64,000 bases of DNA. It comes from Fusobacterium sp. GTDB taxonomy: Bacteria; Fusobacteriota; Fusobacteriia; Fusobacteriales; Fusobacteriaceae. Location: contig NZ_JAWDXO010000002.1 of the NCBI RefSeq assembly GCF_032477075.1, positions 1 to 64,000 of the forward strand. Reading direction: 5' to 3'. A program made the position numbers and the translations under genes. This document shows, piece after piece, positions 23,931 to 33,587 of this stretch. Below the pieces are notes generated by a model. That model had not been told where the DNA came from. It did no database searches and worked only from the letters and a program-made list of their open reading frames with translations. How positions within the stretch are numbered: the first letter of the stretch is position 1; each line of letters begins with the position of its first letter.

Positions 23931-25679
23931 TTATATATCATATGGAAAATAATATATAGGTTTAAAATAAAGTTCTTTTTCAAAAATAAAAGAATCATAT
24001 TTTTCTAACATTTTCACTGCTGGTACATACCTTTTTAAAATAGAATCATAATTTGGAGCATTTATTACTTCAATTGTGTCATAGTCTGCTAATTTAAGAT
24101 CATCAGCAAGACCTTTTACTGCATTTTCTAATCCCCCTATCTCATCTATTAATCCTAGCTCTAATGCTTCCTCTCCAAGCCATACTTTTCCTTGAGCTAT
24201 TCGCTCTACATGTTGCTTATTCAATTTTCTTCCAAAAGATACTGTATCTAAAAATTCATTATACACTTTTAAATTTGAAGCATAAAGTTTATCTCTTTTG
24301 TCTGCATCAAAATCTTTTACCATGGAGTAAATGTCTGAATATTCACCTTTTTTAACTTCTTCTACATTTATTGATATATTTCCCAGCATTTTTTTTATAT
24401 TTGGAATAATACTTACAACTCCTATTGAACCTGTAAGACTATCTTTATCTGCATATATTTTTTCTGCTACTGCTGCTATATAGTATCCTCCTGAAGCTCC
24501 TACTCCCCCTATAGAAACATATATTGGTTTAATTTCATTTGCTTCCGTTATTTTATTGCTTATTATATTAGAAGCTAATGCTGAACCACCTGGAGAATTT
24601 ATTCTTAAAACTATTCCTTTTACAGTATTATCTTTTAATGCCTTATTTATCTCCTCTATGAGGGTATTTGGAGTTATACTTCCTGAAATACTACCTGAAG
24701 TACTATCCATGAATATTGTTCCTTCAGCATATATTATTGCTATTTTATCTTTTCTTTTATTTCCATTCATTCCTAAAAGACTATTTTTAGATAAAAAAGT
24801 ATTATATTTTTCAAAAGAAAGAAGTTTGTTATCTCCGATAACTTGTTTAAGCTGATCATAATACATAAATTCATCTATTAATTTTAATTTTTTCATTTGA
24901 TTTGGTTCTGATACCATTAAATCACCATTAAGAATCTTTTCATTAATAAAGTCATGATTTACTTTTCTTTCAGTTGCTATATTATTTATGAAATTAGTAT
25001 ATTTTCTATTATACATTCTTTCTATATTTTCTTTATATTCTTTAGAAATGTGCTCTTTTGTTAAATTTTCTCCATATGCTTTATAATCCCCAACATGAAT
25101 AACATTAAACTCTATTCCTAATTTGTCTGCTAAAAGTTTATAATACATAAGTTCTCCATAATATCCAGTAATATTTACAGGAGCACTCATTGTGGGAGGC
25201 ATAAAAATATGATTGCTTTTTATAGCTAGTGAATAATTCCTATTATCAACCATTGTTACATATGAATATACCTCTTTTTTACTTTTTTTCAAATTATCTA
25301 ATTTTTTTCCAAATTCTTCTATTTGAGCACTATCAAGAGATAGATTATCTAATTTCAATACTACTCCTTTAATATTATTATCTTTTTCTATATAATCAAA
25401 AACTTTCAAAATAGAGAAAAAATTTGTATCTTGTCCCTTTAAAAATTCTGGTAAATTTTTTCCCTTTTCTTTATAATCTTTTGATAAATCTACTTCTATA
25501 TAACTTCCTTTTTCAATAATCACTTTATCTTTCTCTAATGTTGTTTTTGCAAAAAAAGCACCTATTGAAAATATCACCAAAAAAAATAAAAAAGCTTTTA
25601 TAAAAAAAGAAAAAATTTCTTTTATTACAAATAATATTGTTCCTAAAATAAATTTTTTAAAAAAATTTAAAAATTTCAC
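23931..25679 (-). CDS. sppA: signal peptide peptidase SppA, 67K type
   Basis: 582 residues. A membrane anchor at residues 15-45 precedes two ClpP-like halves, as in E. coli SppA, which degrades leftover signal peptides at the membrane. The C-terminal half carries the serine in IGGVGASGGYYIAAVAEKIYAD near 395. The N-terminal half has the Lys-bearing GDYKAYGENLTKEHIS near 203, where the catalytic Lys of the long-form enzyme sits. The start is GTG at 25679 with AGGTG eight bases upstream; no better start is seen. Confidence 0.9.
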   Translation of the reverse strand: MKFLNFFKKFILGTILFVIKEIFSFFIKAFLFFLVIFSIGAFFAKTTLEKDKVIIEKGSYIEVDLSKDYKEKGKNLPEFLKGQDTNFFSILKVFDYIEKDNNIKGVVLKLDNLSLDSAQIEEFGKKLDNLKKSKKEVYSYVTMVDNRNYSLAIKSNHIFMPPTMSAPVNITGYYGELMYYKLLADKLGIEFNVIHVGDYKAYGENLTKEHISKEYKENIERMYNRKYTNFINNIATERKVNHDFINEKILNGDLMVSEPNQMKKLKLIDEFMYYDQLKQVIGDNKLLSFEKYNTFLSKNSLLGMNGNKRKDKIAIIYAEGTIFMDSTSGSISGSITPNTLIEEINKALKDNTVKGIVLRINSPGGSALASNIISNKITEANEIKPIYVSIGGVGASGGYYIAAVAEKIYADKDSLTGSIGVVSIIPNIKKMLGNISINVEEVKKGEYSDIYSMVKDFDADKRDKLYASNLKVYNEFLDTVSFGRKLNKQHVERIAQGKVWLGEEALELGLIDEIGGLENAVKGLADDLKLADYDTIEVINAPNYDSILKRYVPAVKMLEKYDSFIFEKELYFKPIYYFPYDI

Positions 25680-26093
25680 TATGCTACACCTACCTCCATA
25701 ATTTTTCCTTATAATTTTATAATAACAGTTCTACACATCTGTGTCAAACTTTATCAAATTTTCTTCTTCACTCGTGTTATTTATTTTACAATAACAATTG
25801 ACAGAATAATTCCTATTAGAAATTAATTTAAGATTATAAATATTAATTTGTACTATTTTTTTATTGCTTTCCTTTATTTATTCCTATTAATTAACTTCTT
25901 ATATACTTGATTTCTTTAAATAATATATTTGATATATCATTCCCATAAGTAATTTCAAATTGATTTTAATATCATTTTCATGTATAATTTGTTCAAATAA
26001 CGACTTTTATTTTCAGATATACACATTTTGTTGAATTTTAAATAGTGAATACTGATATTATAAAGGTCAAGAAAAAATTTTAGGGAGGATTTT
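25680..26093 (+). other. long intergenic region with the AbgT-gene promoter
   Basis: I find no coding frame with a ribosome binding site and no known RNA in these 414 very AT-rich bases. Near the right end TTGAAT (26031-26036) and an extended -10 TGATATTAT (26053-26061) form a plausible promoter for the AbgT-type gene. The left end holds the sppA start region. Confidence 0.4.
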
Positions 26094-27647
26094 ATGAGTC
26101 AAATTAAACAAGAAAAAAAGGGCTTTTTTAATAAGTTCCTTGATTTCATCGAAGTTGGTGGAAATAAACTTCCACATCCAGTTACACTTTTCGTATTATT
26201 CTGTTTAACTATCATAATAGTTTCAGGAATTACTGAAAAAATGGGTGTGTCTGCTACATACAATGCTTTAAATAAAAAGACTGGAAACTTTGAAGAAATA
26301 ACAGTTACTGTTAAATCTTTAACAAATGCTGCAGGTATTAGGTATATATTTAACTCTATGGTAAAAAACTTTACTGGGTTTGCTCCTTTAGGTACAGTTC
26401 TTGTAGGTATTATTGGTATTGGGGTTTGTGAAGGAAGCGGACTTATGTCTTCTACTATCAAAAAAGTTGTTATGGGAACTCCTAGAAGGGCTATAACTGC
26501 TATAGTTGTTTTTGCTGGTGTTATGTCTAATGTTGCTTCTGATGCTGGATATGTTGTACTTGTTCCATTGGGAGCAGTTATATTCCTTTCATTTGGAAGA
26601 CATCCATTAGCAGGATTAGCTGCTGCATTTGCAGGAGTATCTGGAGGATTTTCTGCTAACCTTTTATTAGGTACTACTGATCCTCTACTTGGTGGTATAA
26701 CTACAGAAGCAGCTAAACTTATCAGACCTGATTATTTCGTTGCAGCAACAGCTAACTATTATTTTATGTTTGTATCTACATTTATTATCACTGCCTTAGG
26801 AACCATCATTACTGAAAAAATAGTAGAGCCTAGACTTGGTCCTTACCATGGTGATGTTGATCATGACATGAAAGAATTAACTGATCTTGAAAGAAAAGGG
26901 CTAAGAGCAGCTGGAATTGTTGTTCTTGCTTATATTGCAGTTATGTTAGTTCTAACTTTGCCAACTAATGCTGTATTAAAAGTAGATGGAAGTTTAAAAG
27001 CTTGGACTTCTTCTGGACTTATTCCTGCAATGATGTTCTTCTTCTTACTTCCTGGATTAGCTTATGGATTTACAGCTAAAACTTTAAAAAGTGATAAAGA
27101 TGTTGCAAAACTTATGGGTAAAGCTCTTGCTGGAATGGGTGGATATATGGCTCTTGCATTTACAGCATCTCAATTTATAGCATATTTTGGATATACAAAT
27201 CTAGGAACTATCCTTGCTGTTAAAGGTGCTGATACTCTTAAATCAATAGGATTTACTGGATTACCATTAATTTTAGGATTTGTTTTATTCACTGCTTTCA
27301 TCAACCTATTTATGGGTTCTGCATCAGCTAAATGGGCAATAATGGCTCCTGTATTTGTTCCTATGCTTATGGAACTTAACTACTCGCCTGAATTTACTCA
27401 AGCTGCTTACAGAATTGGAGACTCATCTACAAATATTATTTCTCCATTGATGTCTTACTTTGCAATGATAGTTGCTTTCATGCAAAAATATGATAAAGAT
27501 TCTGGTATGGGAACTCTTATTTCAATGATGCTTCCATTCTCGATTTGTTTCTTACTTGGATGGACTATACTTCTAGCTATTTGGTTTGCTTTTGGACTGC
27601 CAATTGGACCTGGGGTATTTATTGAATTTAGTAAAATGCTAGGATAA
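26094..27647 (+). CDS. AbgT-family transporter
   Basis: A 517-residue membrane protein with many hydrophobic segments. The AbgT family imports p-aminobenzoyl-glutamate in E. coli, and some members export sulphonamides. Landmarks: FLDFIEVGGNKLPHPVTLF at residue 16, the conserved GVMSNVASDAGYVVLVPLGAVIF near 145, LGTTDPLLGGIT near 195, and a C-terminal GSASAKWAIMAPVFVPML then RIGDSSTNIISPLM near 445. Transport of a glutamyl or amino-acid compound fits the surrounding metabolism; the substrate is not shown. GGGAGG precedes the ATG; it ends at its own terminator. Confidence 0.9.
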   Translation: MSQIKQEKKGFFNKFLDFIEVGGNKLPHPVTLFVLFCLTIIIVSGITEKMGVSATYNALNKKTGNFEEITVTVKSLTNAAGIRYIFNSMVKNFTGFAPLGTVLVGIIGIGVCEGSGLMSSTIKKVVMGTPRRAITAIVVFAGVMSNVASDAGYVVLVPLGAVIFLSFGRHPLAGLAAAFAGVSGGFSANLLLGTTDPLLGGITTEAAKLIRPDYFVAATANYYFMFVSTFIITALGTIITEKIVEPRLGPYHGDVDHDMKELTDLERKGLRAAGIVVLAYIAVMLVLTLPTNAVLKVDGSLKAWTSSGLIPAMMFFFLLPGLAYGFTAKTLKSDKDVAKLMGKALAGMGGYMALAFTASQFIAYFGYTNLGTILAVKGADTLKSIGFTGLPLILGFVLFTAFINLFMGSASAKWAIMAPVFVPMLMELNYSPEFTQAAYRIGDSSTNIISPLMSYFAMIVAFMQKYDKDSGMGTLISMMLPFSICFLLGWTILLAIWFAFGLPIGPGVFIEFSKMLG

Positions 27648-27660
27648 TCTAATAAAAATT

Positions 27661-27694
27661 AAAGAATCTGGTTCTAGTTATCAGATTCTTTTTT
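27661..27694 (+). terminator. terminator of the AbgT-type gene
   Basis: AAGAATCTG / GTTCTAGTTAT / CAGATTCTT followed by T6. Confidence 0.85.
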
Positions 27695-27762
27695 ATTTCT
27701 CTTTTTATTTTTAGAAAAATATATTATAATGTATTTTAACAAATAAAAAACAGGAGGAAAAA

Positions 27763-28647
27763 ATGAATTATCTTGGGGAACTCTATGCTTTAATTACGGC
27801 TTTTGGTTGGGCATTCAGCTCTATATTTTTTGAAGCAGCTTCTAAAAAAGCTGATAGTACAACAGTTAATGTAATCAGACTTATTATGGGAATAATCATG
27901 TTAGGTTCAGCTACTTTCTTTACAAGAGGGGTATTCTTCCCTACAGATTCTACAATCCATAACTGGACTTTCTTAAGTATTTCTGGAATAATTGGACTTT
28001 TTCTTGGTGACATGTTTCTCTATGAATCATATATCCTCATAGGAGCAAGAATATGTATGCTCTTTATGACTATGACTCCTCTTATTGTAGGATTATTTGG
28101 ATTCTTATTTCTTGGTGAATCTCTTACATTAACTCAAACTATTGCTATGTTTATCACATGTTCTGGTGTTCTTATGGTTGTTTTAAAACCTAAAAGTGAA
28201 AATCCTGAAGATAAGAAACTCTCTCCAAAAGGAATAGCCCTTATTACAATAGCAGTTATTCTAGAAGCTCTTGGTAATATATTCACAAAAATAGGTGCAA
28301 AAGGATATGATCCTAGTTCTTCAACACAAATAAGAATGATTTGTGCTATGGGAGTATTTCTATTTTATCTTACATTTAAAAAGAAATGGGGAAGAATATT
28401 TTTTTCTTTCACTGATAAAAAACTTATGGGTCTTATTTTATTAGGAACAGTTACTGCCACTGTTGGTATTACTTTTTTAATTTCTGCTTTTAATTTAATA
28501 AATGCTGGAGTTGCTTCTACTTTTTCCTCTATCAGTCCAATAATAGTAATTCCTATTTCTATAATTGTTTTTAAAGAAAAAGTTAAAATGAGAGAAATTT
28601 TAGGAGCATTTGTTTCTGTTTTTGGAATTGCATTATTTTTTCTATGA
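27763..28647 (+). CDS. EamA-family (DMT) transporter
   Basis: 294 residues with ten predicted membrane helices in two EamA repeats: YALITAFGWAFSSIFFEAASK in the first and ITIAVILEALGNIFTKIGAKG in the second. The repeat ends are typical (FLFLGESLTLTQTIAMFITCSGVLMV). Members export or import amino acids or small metabolites; the substrate is unknown. It ends with TGA at 28645-28647, showing that TGA is a genuine stop in this genome. The ACT-domain gene starts 11 bases later, with its ribosome binding site touching this stop, so the two are coupled. Confidence 0.85.
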   Translation: MNYLGELYALITAFGWAFSSIFFEAASKKADSTTVNVIRLIMGIIMLGSATFFTRGVFFPTDSTIHNWTFLSISGIIGLFLGDMFLYESYILIGARICMLFMTMTPLIVGLFGFLFLGESLTLTQTIAMFITCSGVLMVVLKPKSENPEDKKLSPKGIALITIAVILEALGNIFTKIGAKGYDPSSSTQIRMICAMGVFLFYLTFKKKWGRIFFSFTDKKLMGLILLGTVTATVGITFLISAFNLINAGVASTFSSISPIIVIPISIIVFKEKVKMREILGAFVSVFGIALFFL

Positions 28648-28657
28648 GGGAGGTTTT

Positions 28658-29023
28658 ATGAATTTAAAAATTTTACCTAATGATTTTTCTATTTGCAAAA
28701 TAAAAAGTCTAAATGATATAAACTATGAAGATGAATTTGTTTTTATTGGAAAAACAGATGAAGAACTTTCATTGGTATGTTCTACTGAATATGTCCCTCA
28801 AGAATATATTGAATGTGACAATGAATGGAAAGGATTTAGAATAGAAGGAATTTTAGATTTTTCATTAATTGGTATTCTTGCTAAAATATCAAGTGTTCTT
28901 GCTGAAAACGGAATAAGCATATTTGCTGTTTCTACATACAATACTGACTATATCCTTTTAAAGTCTGACAAGTTTGATAAAGCAATAGAAATCTTAAAAA
29001 ACTCTAACTATATTTTTAAATAA
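28658..29023 (+). CDS. ACT-domain protein
   Basis: 121 residues from ATG 28658, chosen over the upstream frame start at 28610 because GGGAGG lies just before it. The C-terminal half has an ACT fold (GFRIEGILDFSLIGILAKISSVLAENGISIFAVSTYNTDYILLKSDKFDKAIEIL), typical of small amino-acid-binding regulatory proteins. It is translationally coupled to the EamA transporter, which suggests sensing of that transporter's substrate (inference). Confidence 0.8.
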   Translation: MNLKILPNDFSICKIKSLNDINYEDEFVFIGKTDEELSLVCSTEYVPQEYIECDNEWKGFRIEGILDFSLIGILAKISSVLAENGISIFAVSTYNTDYILLKSDKFDKAIEILKNSNYIFK

Positions 29024-29108
29024 ATTTTATAAATATACTTTGACATTTATTCTTAAATTTGATAAAATCCTCTTAATTTAAATCAATTATTTAGGAGGAT
29101 TTTTTTTT

Positions 29109-30422
29109 ATGGATGAATTACCTGGTACGACCAATGTCATATCACAATTATTATTTCTTTTAGTTTTAACTATTGCAAATGCTTTCTTTGCTGGTGCAGA
29201 AATGGCGACTGTTTCAGTAAATAAAAACAAAGTGAAAATGCTTGCAGAAGATGGTGATAAAAATGCCTTGCTTCTTCAGGAACTATTAAAAGAACCTACA
29301 AAGTTTTTATCTACTATTCAGGTGGCAATAACACTTTCTGGTTTTTTAGCAAGTGCTTCTGCTGCCACTAGTTTCTCTCATCCTTTAAATGTCATTATGA
29401 CAAAATTAGAAATTCCTTATGGAGAAACAATAGCAATTGTTTTGGTTACTATAATTCTTTCATTTTTTACTTTAGTTTTTGGTGAGCTTGTCCCTAAACG
29501 TATTGCTTTACAAAAAGCTGAAGCTATAAGCTTATTTACTGTTAAGCCTATTTTGTTCATCTCAAAGCTTACTTCACCTTTTATTAAACTTTTATCTTTT
29601 TCTACAAATTTTATTTTGCAGATTCTGGGAATGAAAGCTGAAAACCTTGAAGAAAATATTTCCAAAGAAGAGATAAAATCCATGGTAGAAGCTGGACAAG
29701 CAAATGGTGTATTTAATGAAACTGAAAAAGAGATGATTAATTGTATATTTGAATTTGATGATATTTTGGCTTCAGAAATAATGATTCCTCGAACAGATGT
29801 TTATTCAATTGATATTGATGTTCCCATCAATGAATATATAGATGAATTACTGGCAACTAAGCATTCAAGAATACCTGTATATGAAGACGATATTGATAAT
29901 ATCATTGGTGTTCTTTATATAAAAGATCTCATTTTAGAAGCAAGAAATAAAGGATTTGAAAATGTAGATATTCGTTCTATACTTCGTAAACCTTATCTTG
30001 TTCCAGAAAGTAAAAATATTGATACATTATTTAAAGAAATGCAGAAATCTAAAAAATATATTGCTATACTTATAGATGAATATGGAGGCTTTTCTGGTAT
30101 AGTTACTATGGAAGACCTTGTAGAGGAAGTTATGGGAAATATTGATGATGAATATGATGATAATGAACCAAAACTAGAAAAAATTGACAATCATACTTAT
30201 TCAGTTGATGGTCTTTATTCTGTTGATGATCTTATAGACAACCTTGATATAGATATTATTTCTAAAAACCATAATACTATATCTGGATATTTGATAGATA
30301 TATTAGGTGAAATACCTGATGATACATATCTTGATAAAGAAATAGAAGTAAATGATGTTATATTTAAAATAAAAAGTATAAAAGAAAATAGAATAGATAA
30401 AATAGAACTTATCTTAAACTAG
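29109..30422 (+). CDS. CBS/CorC_HlyC-domain membrane protein (haemolysin C-like family)
   Basis: 437 residues: an N-terminal CNNM/DUF21 membrane domain (residues about 10-190), paired CBS domains starting ASEIMIPRTDVYSI near 225 and IDEYGGFSGIVTMEDLVEEVMG near 330, and a C-terminal CorC_HlyC domain (YSVDGLYSVDDLIDNL). Homologues act in magnesium or cobalt export and ion homeostasis; a haemolytic role is not shown. AGGAGG precedes the ATG. The next gene follows after 20 bases, probably in the same transcript. Confidence 0.9.
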   Translation: MDELPGTTNVISQLLFLLVLTIANAFFAGAEMATVSVNKNKVKMLAEDGDKNALLLQELLKEPTKFLSTIQVAITLSGFLASASAATSFSHPLNVIMTKLEIPYGETIAIVLVTIILSFFTLVFGELVPKRIALQKAEAISLFTVKPILFISKLTSPFIKLLSFSTNFILQILGMKAENLEENISKEEIKSMVEAGQANGVFNETEKEMINCIFEFDDILASEIMIPRTDVYSIDIDVPINEYIDELLATKHSRIPVYEDDIDNIIGVLYIKDLILEARNKGFENVDIRSILRKPYLVPESKNIDTLFKEMQKSKKYIAILIDEYGGFSGIVTMEDLVEEVMGNIDDEYDDNEPKLEKIDNHTYSVDGLYSVDDLIDNLDIDIISKNHNTISGYLIDILGEIPDDTYLDKEIEVNDVIFKIKSIKENRIDKIELILN

Positions 30423-30442
30423 ATTTTCGCTAGGAGAAAGAA

Positions 30443-31366
30443 ATGAAAAAAGCCCTTTTATTTGGTATTGGAGCCTCTTTTTTCTTTTCCTTTACATTTG
30501 TTCTCAATAGACAGATGAATATTGGAGGAGGAAGTTGGTATTGGAGCTCATCTTTACGATATCTCTTTATGCTCCCTATATTATTTTTTATAGTAACAAT
30601 AAAAAAACAACTATTCCCAGTTATAGAAGATATCAAAAAAAATCCTGTCTCATGGCTTATATGGAGTACTATAGGATTTGGATTCTTTTATGCCCCTTTA
30701 AGTTTTGCTTCAGCATATGGAGCCTCATGGTTAGTAGCTGGAACTTGGCAGCTGACTATAATAGCAGGTGCTCTTATGTCTCCATTTTTTTATACAATTG
30801 TTGATGAACAAAGAGTAAGAAATCATATACCTAAAAAATTTTTATTTGTTTCTTTTATAATTTTAATTGGAATATTTCTTATGCTTTCTGAAGAAGCTAA
30901 AAAAATATCTATTTTTGATAGTTTTTTAGTAGTTGTTCCTGTTCTTTTTGCAGCATTTTCCTATCCATTGGGAAATCGTAAAATGATGGAACTATGCAAC
31001 AGCAGATTAAATACACTTCAAAGAGTATTTGGAATGACATTATGCAGTATTCCATTCTGGATTATTATAGTAATTCTGGGAGTAATTCAGACAGGAATTC
31101 CTACTGATAATCAAATTATTCAATCTCTTATTGTTGCTATTTCTTCTGGTGTTATTGCTACAATAATGTTTTTTAAAGCTACAGATATAGTCAAAGGAGA
31201 TAGCCATAAACTTGCTGTTATAGAATCTACACAAGTTGGAGAACTTATCTTTACACTTTTGGGTGGAGTTTTGATTTTTCATGATACTATTCCTACTATA
31301 TTAGGTATAATTGGAATAGTCTTAGTTGCAATTGGAATGGTAATAAATAGTTTTATTCAAGAATAG
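30443..31366 (+). CDS. multidrug-efflux-like DMT transporter (EmrE-type superfamily)
   Basis: 307 residues with ten hydrophobic segments. The N-terminus KKALLFGIGASFFFSFTFVLNRQMNIGGGSWYWSSSLRYLFMLPIL and the end IESTQVGELIFTLLGGVLIFHDTIP match a DMT-superfamily group called multidrug resistance efflux transporters. The substrate is unknown. AGGAG lies before the ATG; a terminator follows. Confidence 0.8.
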   Translation: MKKALLFGIGASFFFSFTFVLNRQMNIGGGSWYWSSSLRYLFMLPILFFIVTIKKQLFPVIEDIKKNPVSWLIWSTIGFGFFYAPLSFASAYGASWLVAGTWQLTIIAGALMSPFFYTIVDEQRVRNHIPKKFLFVSFIILIGIFLMLSEEAKKISIFDSFLVVVPVLFAAFSYPLGNRKMMELCNSRLNTLQRVFGMTLCSIPFWIIIVILGVIQTGIPTDNQIIQSLIVAISSGVIATIMFFKATDIVKGDSHKLAVIESTQVGELIFTLLGGVLIFHDTIPTILGIIGIVLVAIGMVINSFIQE

Positions 31367-31375
31367 AAACAGAAA

Positions 31376-31401
31376 AGGAAGCAATTTTAGACTGCTTCCT
31401 T
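31376..31401. terminator. terminator between convergent genes
   Basis: GGAAGCA / ATTTTAGAC / TGCTTCC followed by a T-rich stretch. Serves the transporter at 30443-31366 and possibly pepF. Confidence 0.7.
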
Positions 31402-31421
31402 TCTTTAAATTTATCAATATT

Positions 31422-33260
31422 TTATTTATTATTTTCTAAATTTTTAAGTTCTTTTTCCAATTGATCTAAAAGTCTATCAAATTCTTTTGCTACTGCATGA
31501 AAACTTTCTTCTTTTTCCAAATCTACCCCAGCTTTTTTCAACTGATTCATTGGATGATCATTTCCACCAGATTTCAATAGTTCTAGATAAGCAGAAGCTG
31601 CTGCTCCTCTTTCTTCTATTCCATATTTTTCATTAGTTATTCTATCATATAAATTTGCTGATGATGCAAAACTTGTTGCATATTGATATACATAATATGG
31701 CGAATTATAGAAATGTGGTATTCTTGCCCAGATTATTTTTTGTAATTCATCCATAGTAAGAGTTTCTCCAAAATACTGTTTGAATAGATTTTCCATTATT
31801 CCACTTAAAACATCTGGAGTTATTGCTTTTCCTTCTTCAACTAATTTATGGGCTTGATATTCATAATTAGCAAATAAAGTCTGAATATAAAAAGTCCCTA
31901 CTATATTTCCTAAAGCCTGTTCCAATAATGCTATTTTTTCTTTTGAATCATTACTATTGTTTATCATATAATCAAGCATAAGTCTTTCATTGAATGTAGA
32001 AGCTACCTCAGCTACAAATATTGTATAATTAGAAGATGTATAAGGTTGATTTTCATTTGAAAGAATTGTATGCATTGTATGACCAAGCTCGTGAGCTAAT
32101 GTAAATACATCATTCATAGTAGATTGATAATTTAAAAGCATATAAGGATGAACATCATAAATTCCAATAGAATAAGCTCCACTTCTTTTACTTTCAGTTT
32201 CATATACATCTATCCATCCTTCACTAAGAGCTTTATTCATTTTTTCGCTGTAATCTTTTCCTAATGGAGCTACTGAATCCAATACCATTTCTTTCGCTGC
32301 ATCATATGAAAATTCCTTATTATAATCAACAATATTTATACTGTTATCATAATAATGATAACTTTCTAATCCTAGAGCTTGTTGTCTAAGTTTTACATAT
32401 CTTTGAAGTGGAGCATTATTATCTATTGCAGATTTTAATAGAGTTTCAAATACTTCAGTTGGTACATTTTTAGGTTCAAGAGCCTTATCTAATGTGGTAT
32501 TATAATTTCTGGCTTTTGAAGTTGCTACATCTCTTTGAAGAAGTGATCTATATATTGCTCCATAAGTATTTTTATTAGCATCATATGATCCATATAAAGC
32601 TTCAAAAGCTTTTTTTCTGTCCTCTTGATTTCTATTAGTAGATAAAACTTTTGAATAAATACCATTTGTAACAGGTCCTTTGTAACCATCTGAAAGTTCT
32701 ACTTCATTCCATTTTATATCTGAAATAGAAAGTTCACCATATATGTCATCAGGAGCTCCCATATATTGTCCATAATAAGACAAAAGTTTTTCTTTTCCTT
32801 CATCTAATACATGTCCCTGTAACCTATATATTTCCATTAAGCTGAATTTATGCTCTTGTAAAACCGGATTTTTTTCTATCCATTTTTCCATTGTTTCTTT
32901 TGGTATTTCTAATATTTCAGGTGTCATCCAAGAAGTAGACACAGAATATTCAGTAAGAATTGCCATTATCTCTTGTAATTTTATAGATGCTGTTTCATCT
33001 TTAGAATTAATATCTTTTAACATATATGGATATATATATAATTTTTCTATTGTCCTACTTATCTTTTCTTCTAGTTGAATCATTTCTGTAAATTTTTCTG
33101 AACTATATTTTATTTTTCCTTTATATTCTGGAACTTTCTTCATCAATTCTTTTGTATTATCCAGTTCTCTATCCCATGCATCCCAATTAGAATAGTATTC
33201 TTCCAAATTCCACTTATATTTTTTATCTATATCTTCTCTCTTCAAAATTTTCTTCTCCAT
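31422..33260 (-). CDS. pepF: oligoendopeptidase F (M3B metallopeptidase)
   Basis: From ATG 33260, 612 residues, the usual PepF length. The zinc site is FTLAHELGHTMHTIL near 385 with the downstream Glu in VAEVASTFNERLM near 412. Y-rich C-terminal motifs (FYNSPYYVYQYATSFASS) match M3B peptidases, which cut 7-17-residue peptides in the cytoplasm. AAAGGAG lies just before this ATG. The reading frame stays open 47 codons further upstream and encodes a hydrophobic anchor behind a second strong ribosome binding site, so a longer membrane-bound form is possible (see 33261-33401). Confidence 0.95.
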   Translation of the reverse strand: MEKKILKREDIDKKYKWNLEEYYSNWDAWDRELDNTKELMKKVPEYKGKIKYSSEKFTEMIQLEEKISRTIEKLYIYPYMLKDINSKDETASIKLQEIMAILTEYSVSTSWMTPEILEIPKETMEKWIEKNPVLQEHKFSLMEIYRLQGHVLDEGKEKLLSYYGQYMGAPDDIYGELSISDIKWNEVELSDGYKGPVTNGIYSKVLSTNRNQEDRKKAFEALYGSYDANKNTYGAIYRSLLQRDVATSKARNYNTTLDKALEPKNVPTEVFETLLKSAIDNNAPLQRYVKLRQQALGLESYHYYDNSINIVDYNKEFSYDAAKEMVLDSVAPLGKDYSEKMNKALSEGWIDVYETESKRSGAYSIGIYDVHPYMLLNYQSTMNDVFTLAHELGHTMHTILSNENQPYTSSNYTIFVAEVASTFNERLMLDYMINNSNDSKEKIALLEQALGNIVGTFYIQTLFANYEYQAHKLVEEGKAITPDVLSGIMENLFKQYFGETLTMDELQKIIWARIPHFYNSPYYVYQYATSFASSANLYDRITNEKYGIEERGAAASAYLELLKSGGNDHPMNQLKKAGVDLEKEESFHAVAKEFDRLLDQLEKELKNLENNK

Positions 33261-33401
33261 TTTTTCTCCTTTTTTCTCCTCTTGTTTTCCTATTTCTATA
33301 TTTTTTCTATTATGGTTTTCTTTTCCTTTTCCTTCATTTTGAAAATAAAATTTTGCTCCTATGAGTGCTGCTAAGAATCCAATTATAAATATTTTTTTTA
33401 T
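33261..33401 (-). other. in-frame N-terminal extension of pepF with anchor sequence and AUA start
   Basis: The 47 codons upstream of and in frame with pepF read (I)KKIFIIGFLAALIGAKFYF followed by a Lys/Glu-rich linker that runs into the PepF start. This is a normal signal-anchor pattern. AAGGAGGGAG lies six bases before codon ATA at 33399-33401; no ATG, GTG or TTG is available because a TAA sits just upstream. Either ATA is the initiation codon or an ATG has mutated. If used, PepF would be 659 residues and membrane-tethered. Confidence 0.5.
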
Positions 33402-33440
33402 AGTTCTCCCTCCTTATTAATATTCATTTCATACCCTCTT

Positions 33441-33449
33441 ATTATACCA
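33441..33449 (-). promoter_or_regulatory. extended -10 promoter for pepF
   Basis: TGGTATAAT on the minus strand, 40 bases before the AUA codon. The transcript would include the AUA-start extension and also a nine-codon mini frame (MNINKEGEL) whose stop overlaps that AUA. Confidence 0.55.
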
Positions 33450-33467
33450 TATATTCACAAAAAAATC

Positions 33468-33509
33468 TTGACAAAAGTAACAACTTAGTTGTAAAATAAA
33501 GTTGTTACT
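33468..33509 (+). promoter_or_regulatory. promoter and palindromic operator of the betaine-type importer
   Basis: TTGACA (33468-33473) and TAAAAT about 18 bases later form a promoter overlapped by a perfect 11-base inverted repeat AGTAACAACTT (33476-33486) / AAGTTGTTACT (33499-33509). A repressor binding there would block the promoter. The regulator is not in the window. Confidence 0.6.
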
Positions 33510-33587
33510 TTTAAAAAAAGAATTTTTAATCTACATTTGAATAATAAATCAACACATATATTTTATTTCATGATTAGGAGGTTTTAT

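Noticed and set aside
25680..26093. Small RNA or hidden gene in the 414-base gap before the AbgT gene
   Set aside because: No frame with a ribosome binding site and no conserved RNA motif could be found; only a promoter is supported.
29109..30422. True haemolysin genes (CorC/HlyC-like here, and haemolysin III-like at 11932-12561)
   Set aside because: The names come from early screens; the domains seen (CNNM-CBS-CorC and PAQR) point to ion and lipid homeostasis.
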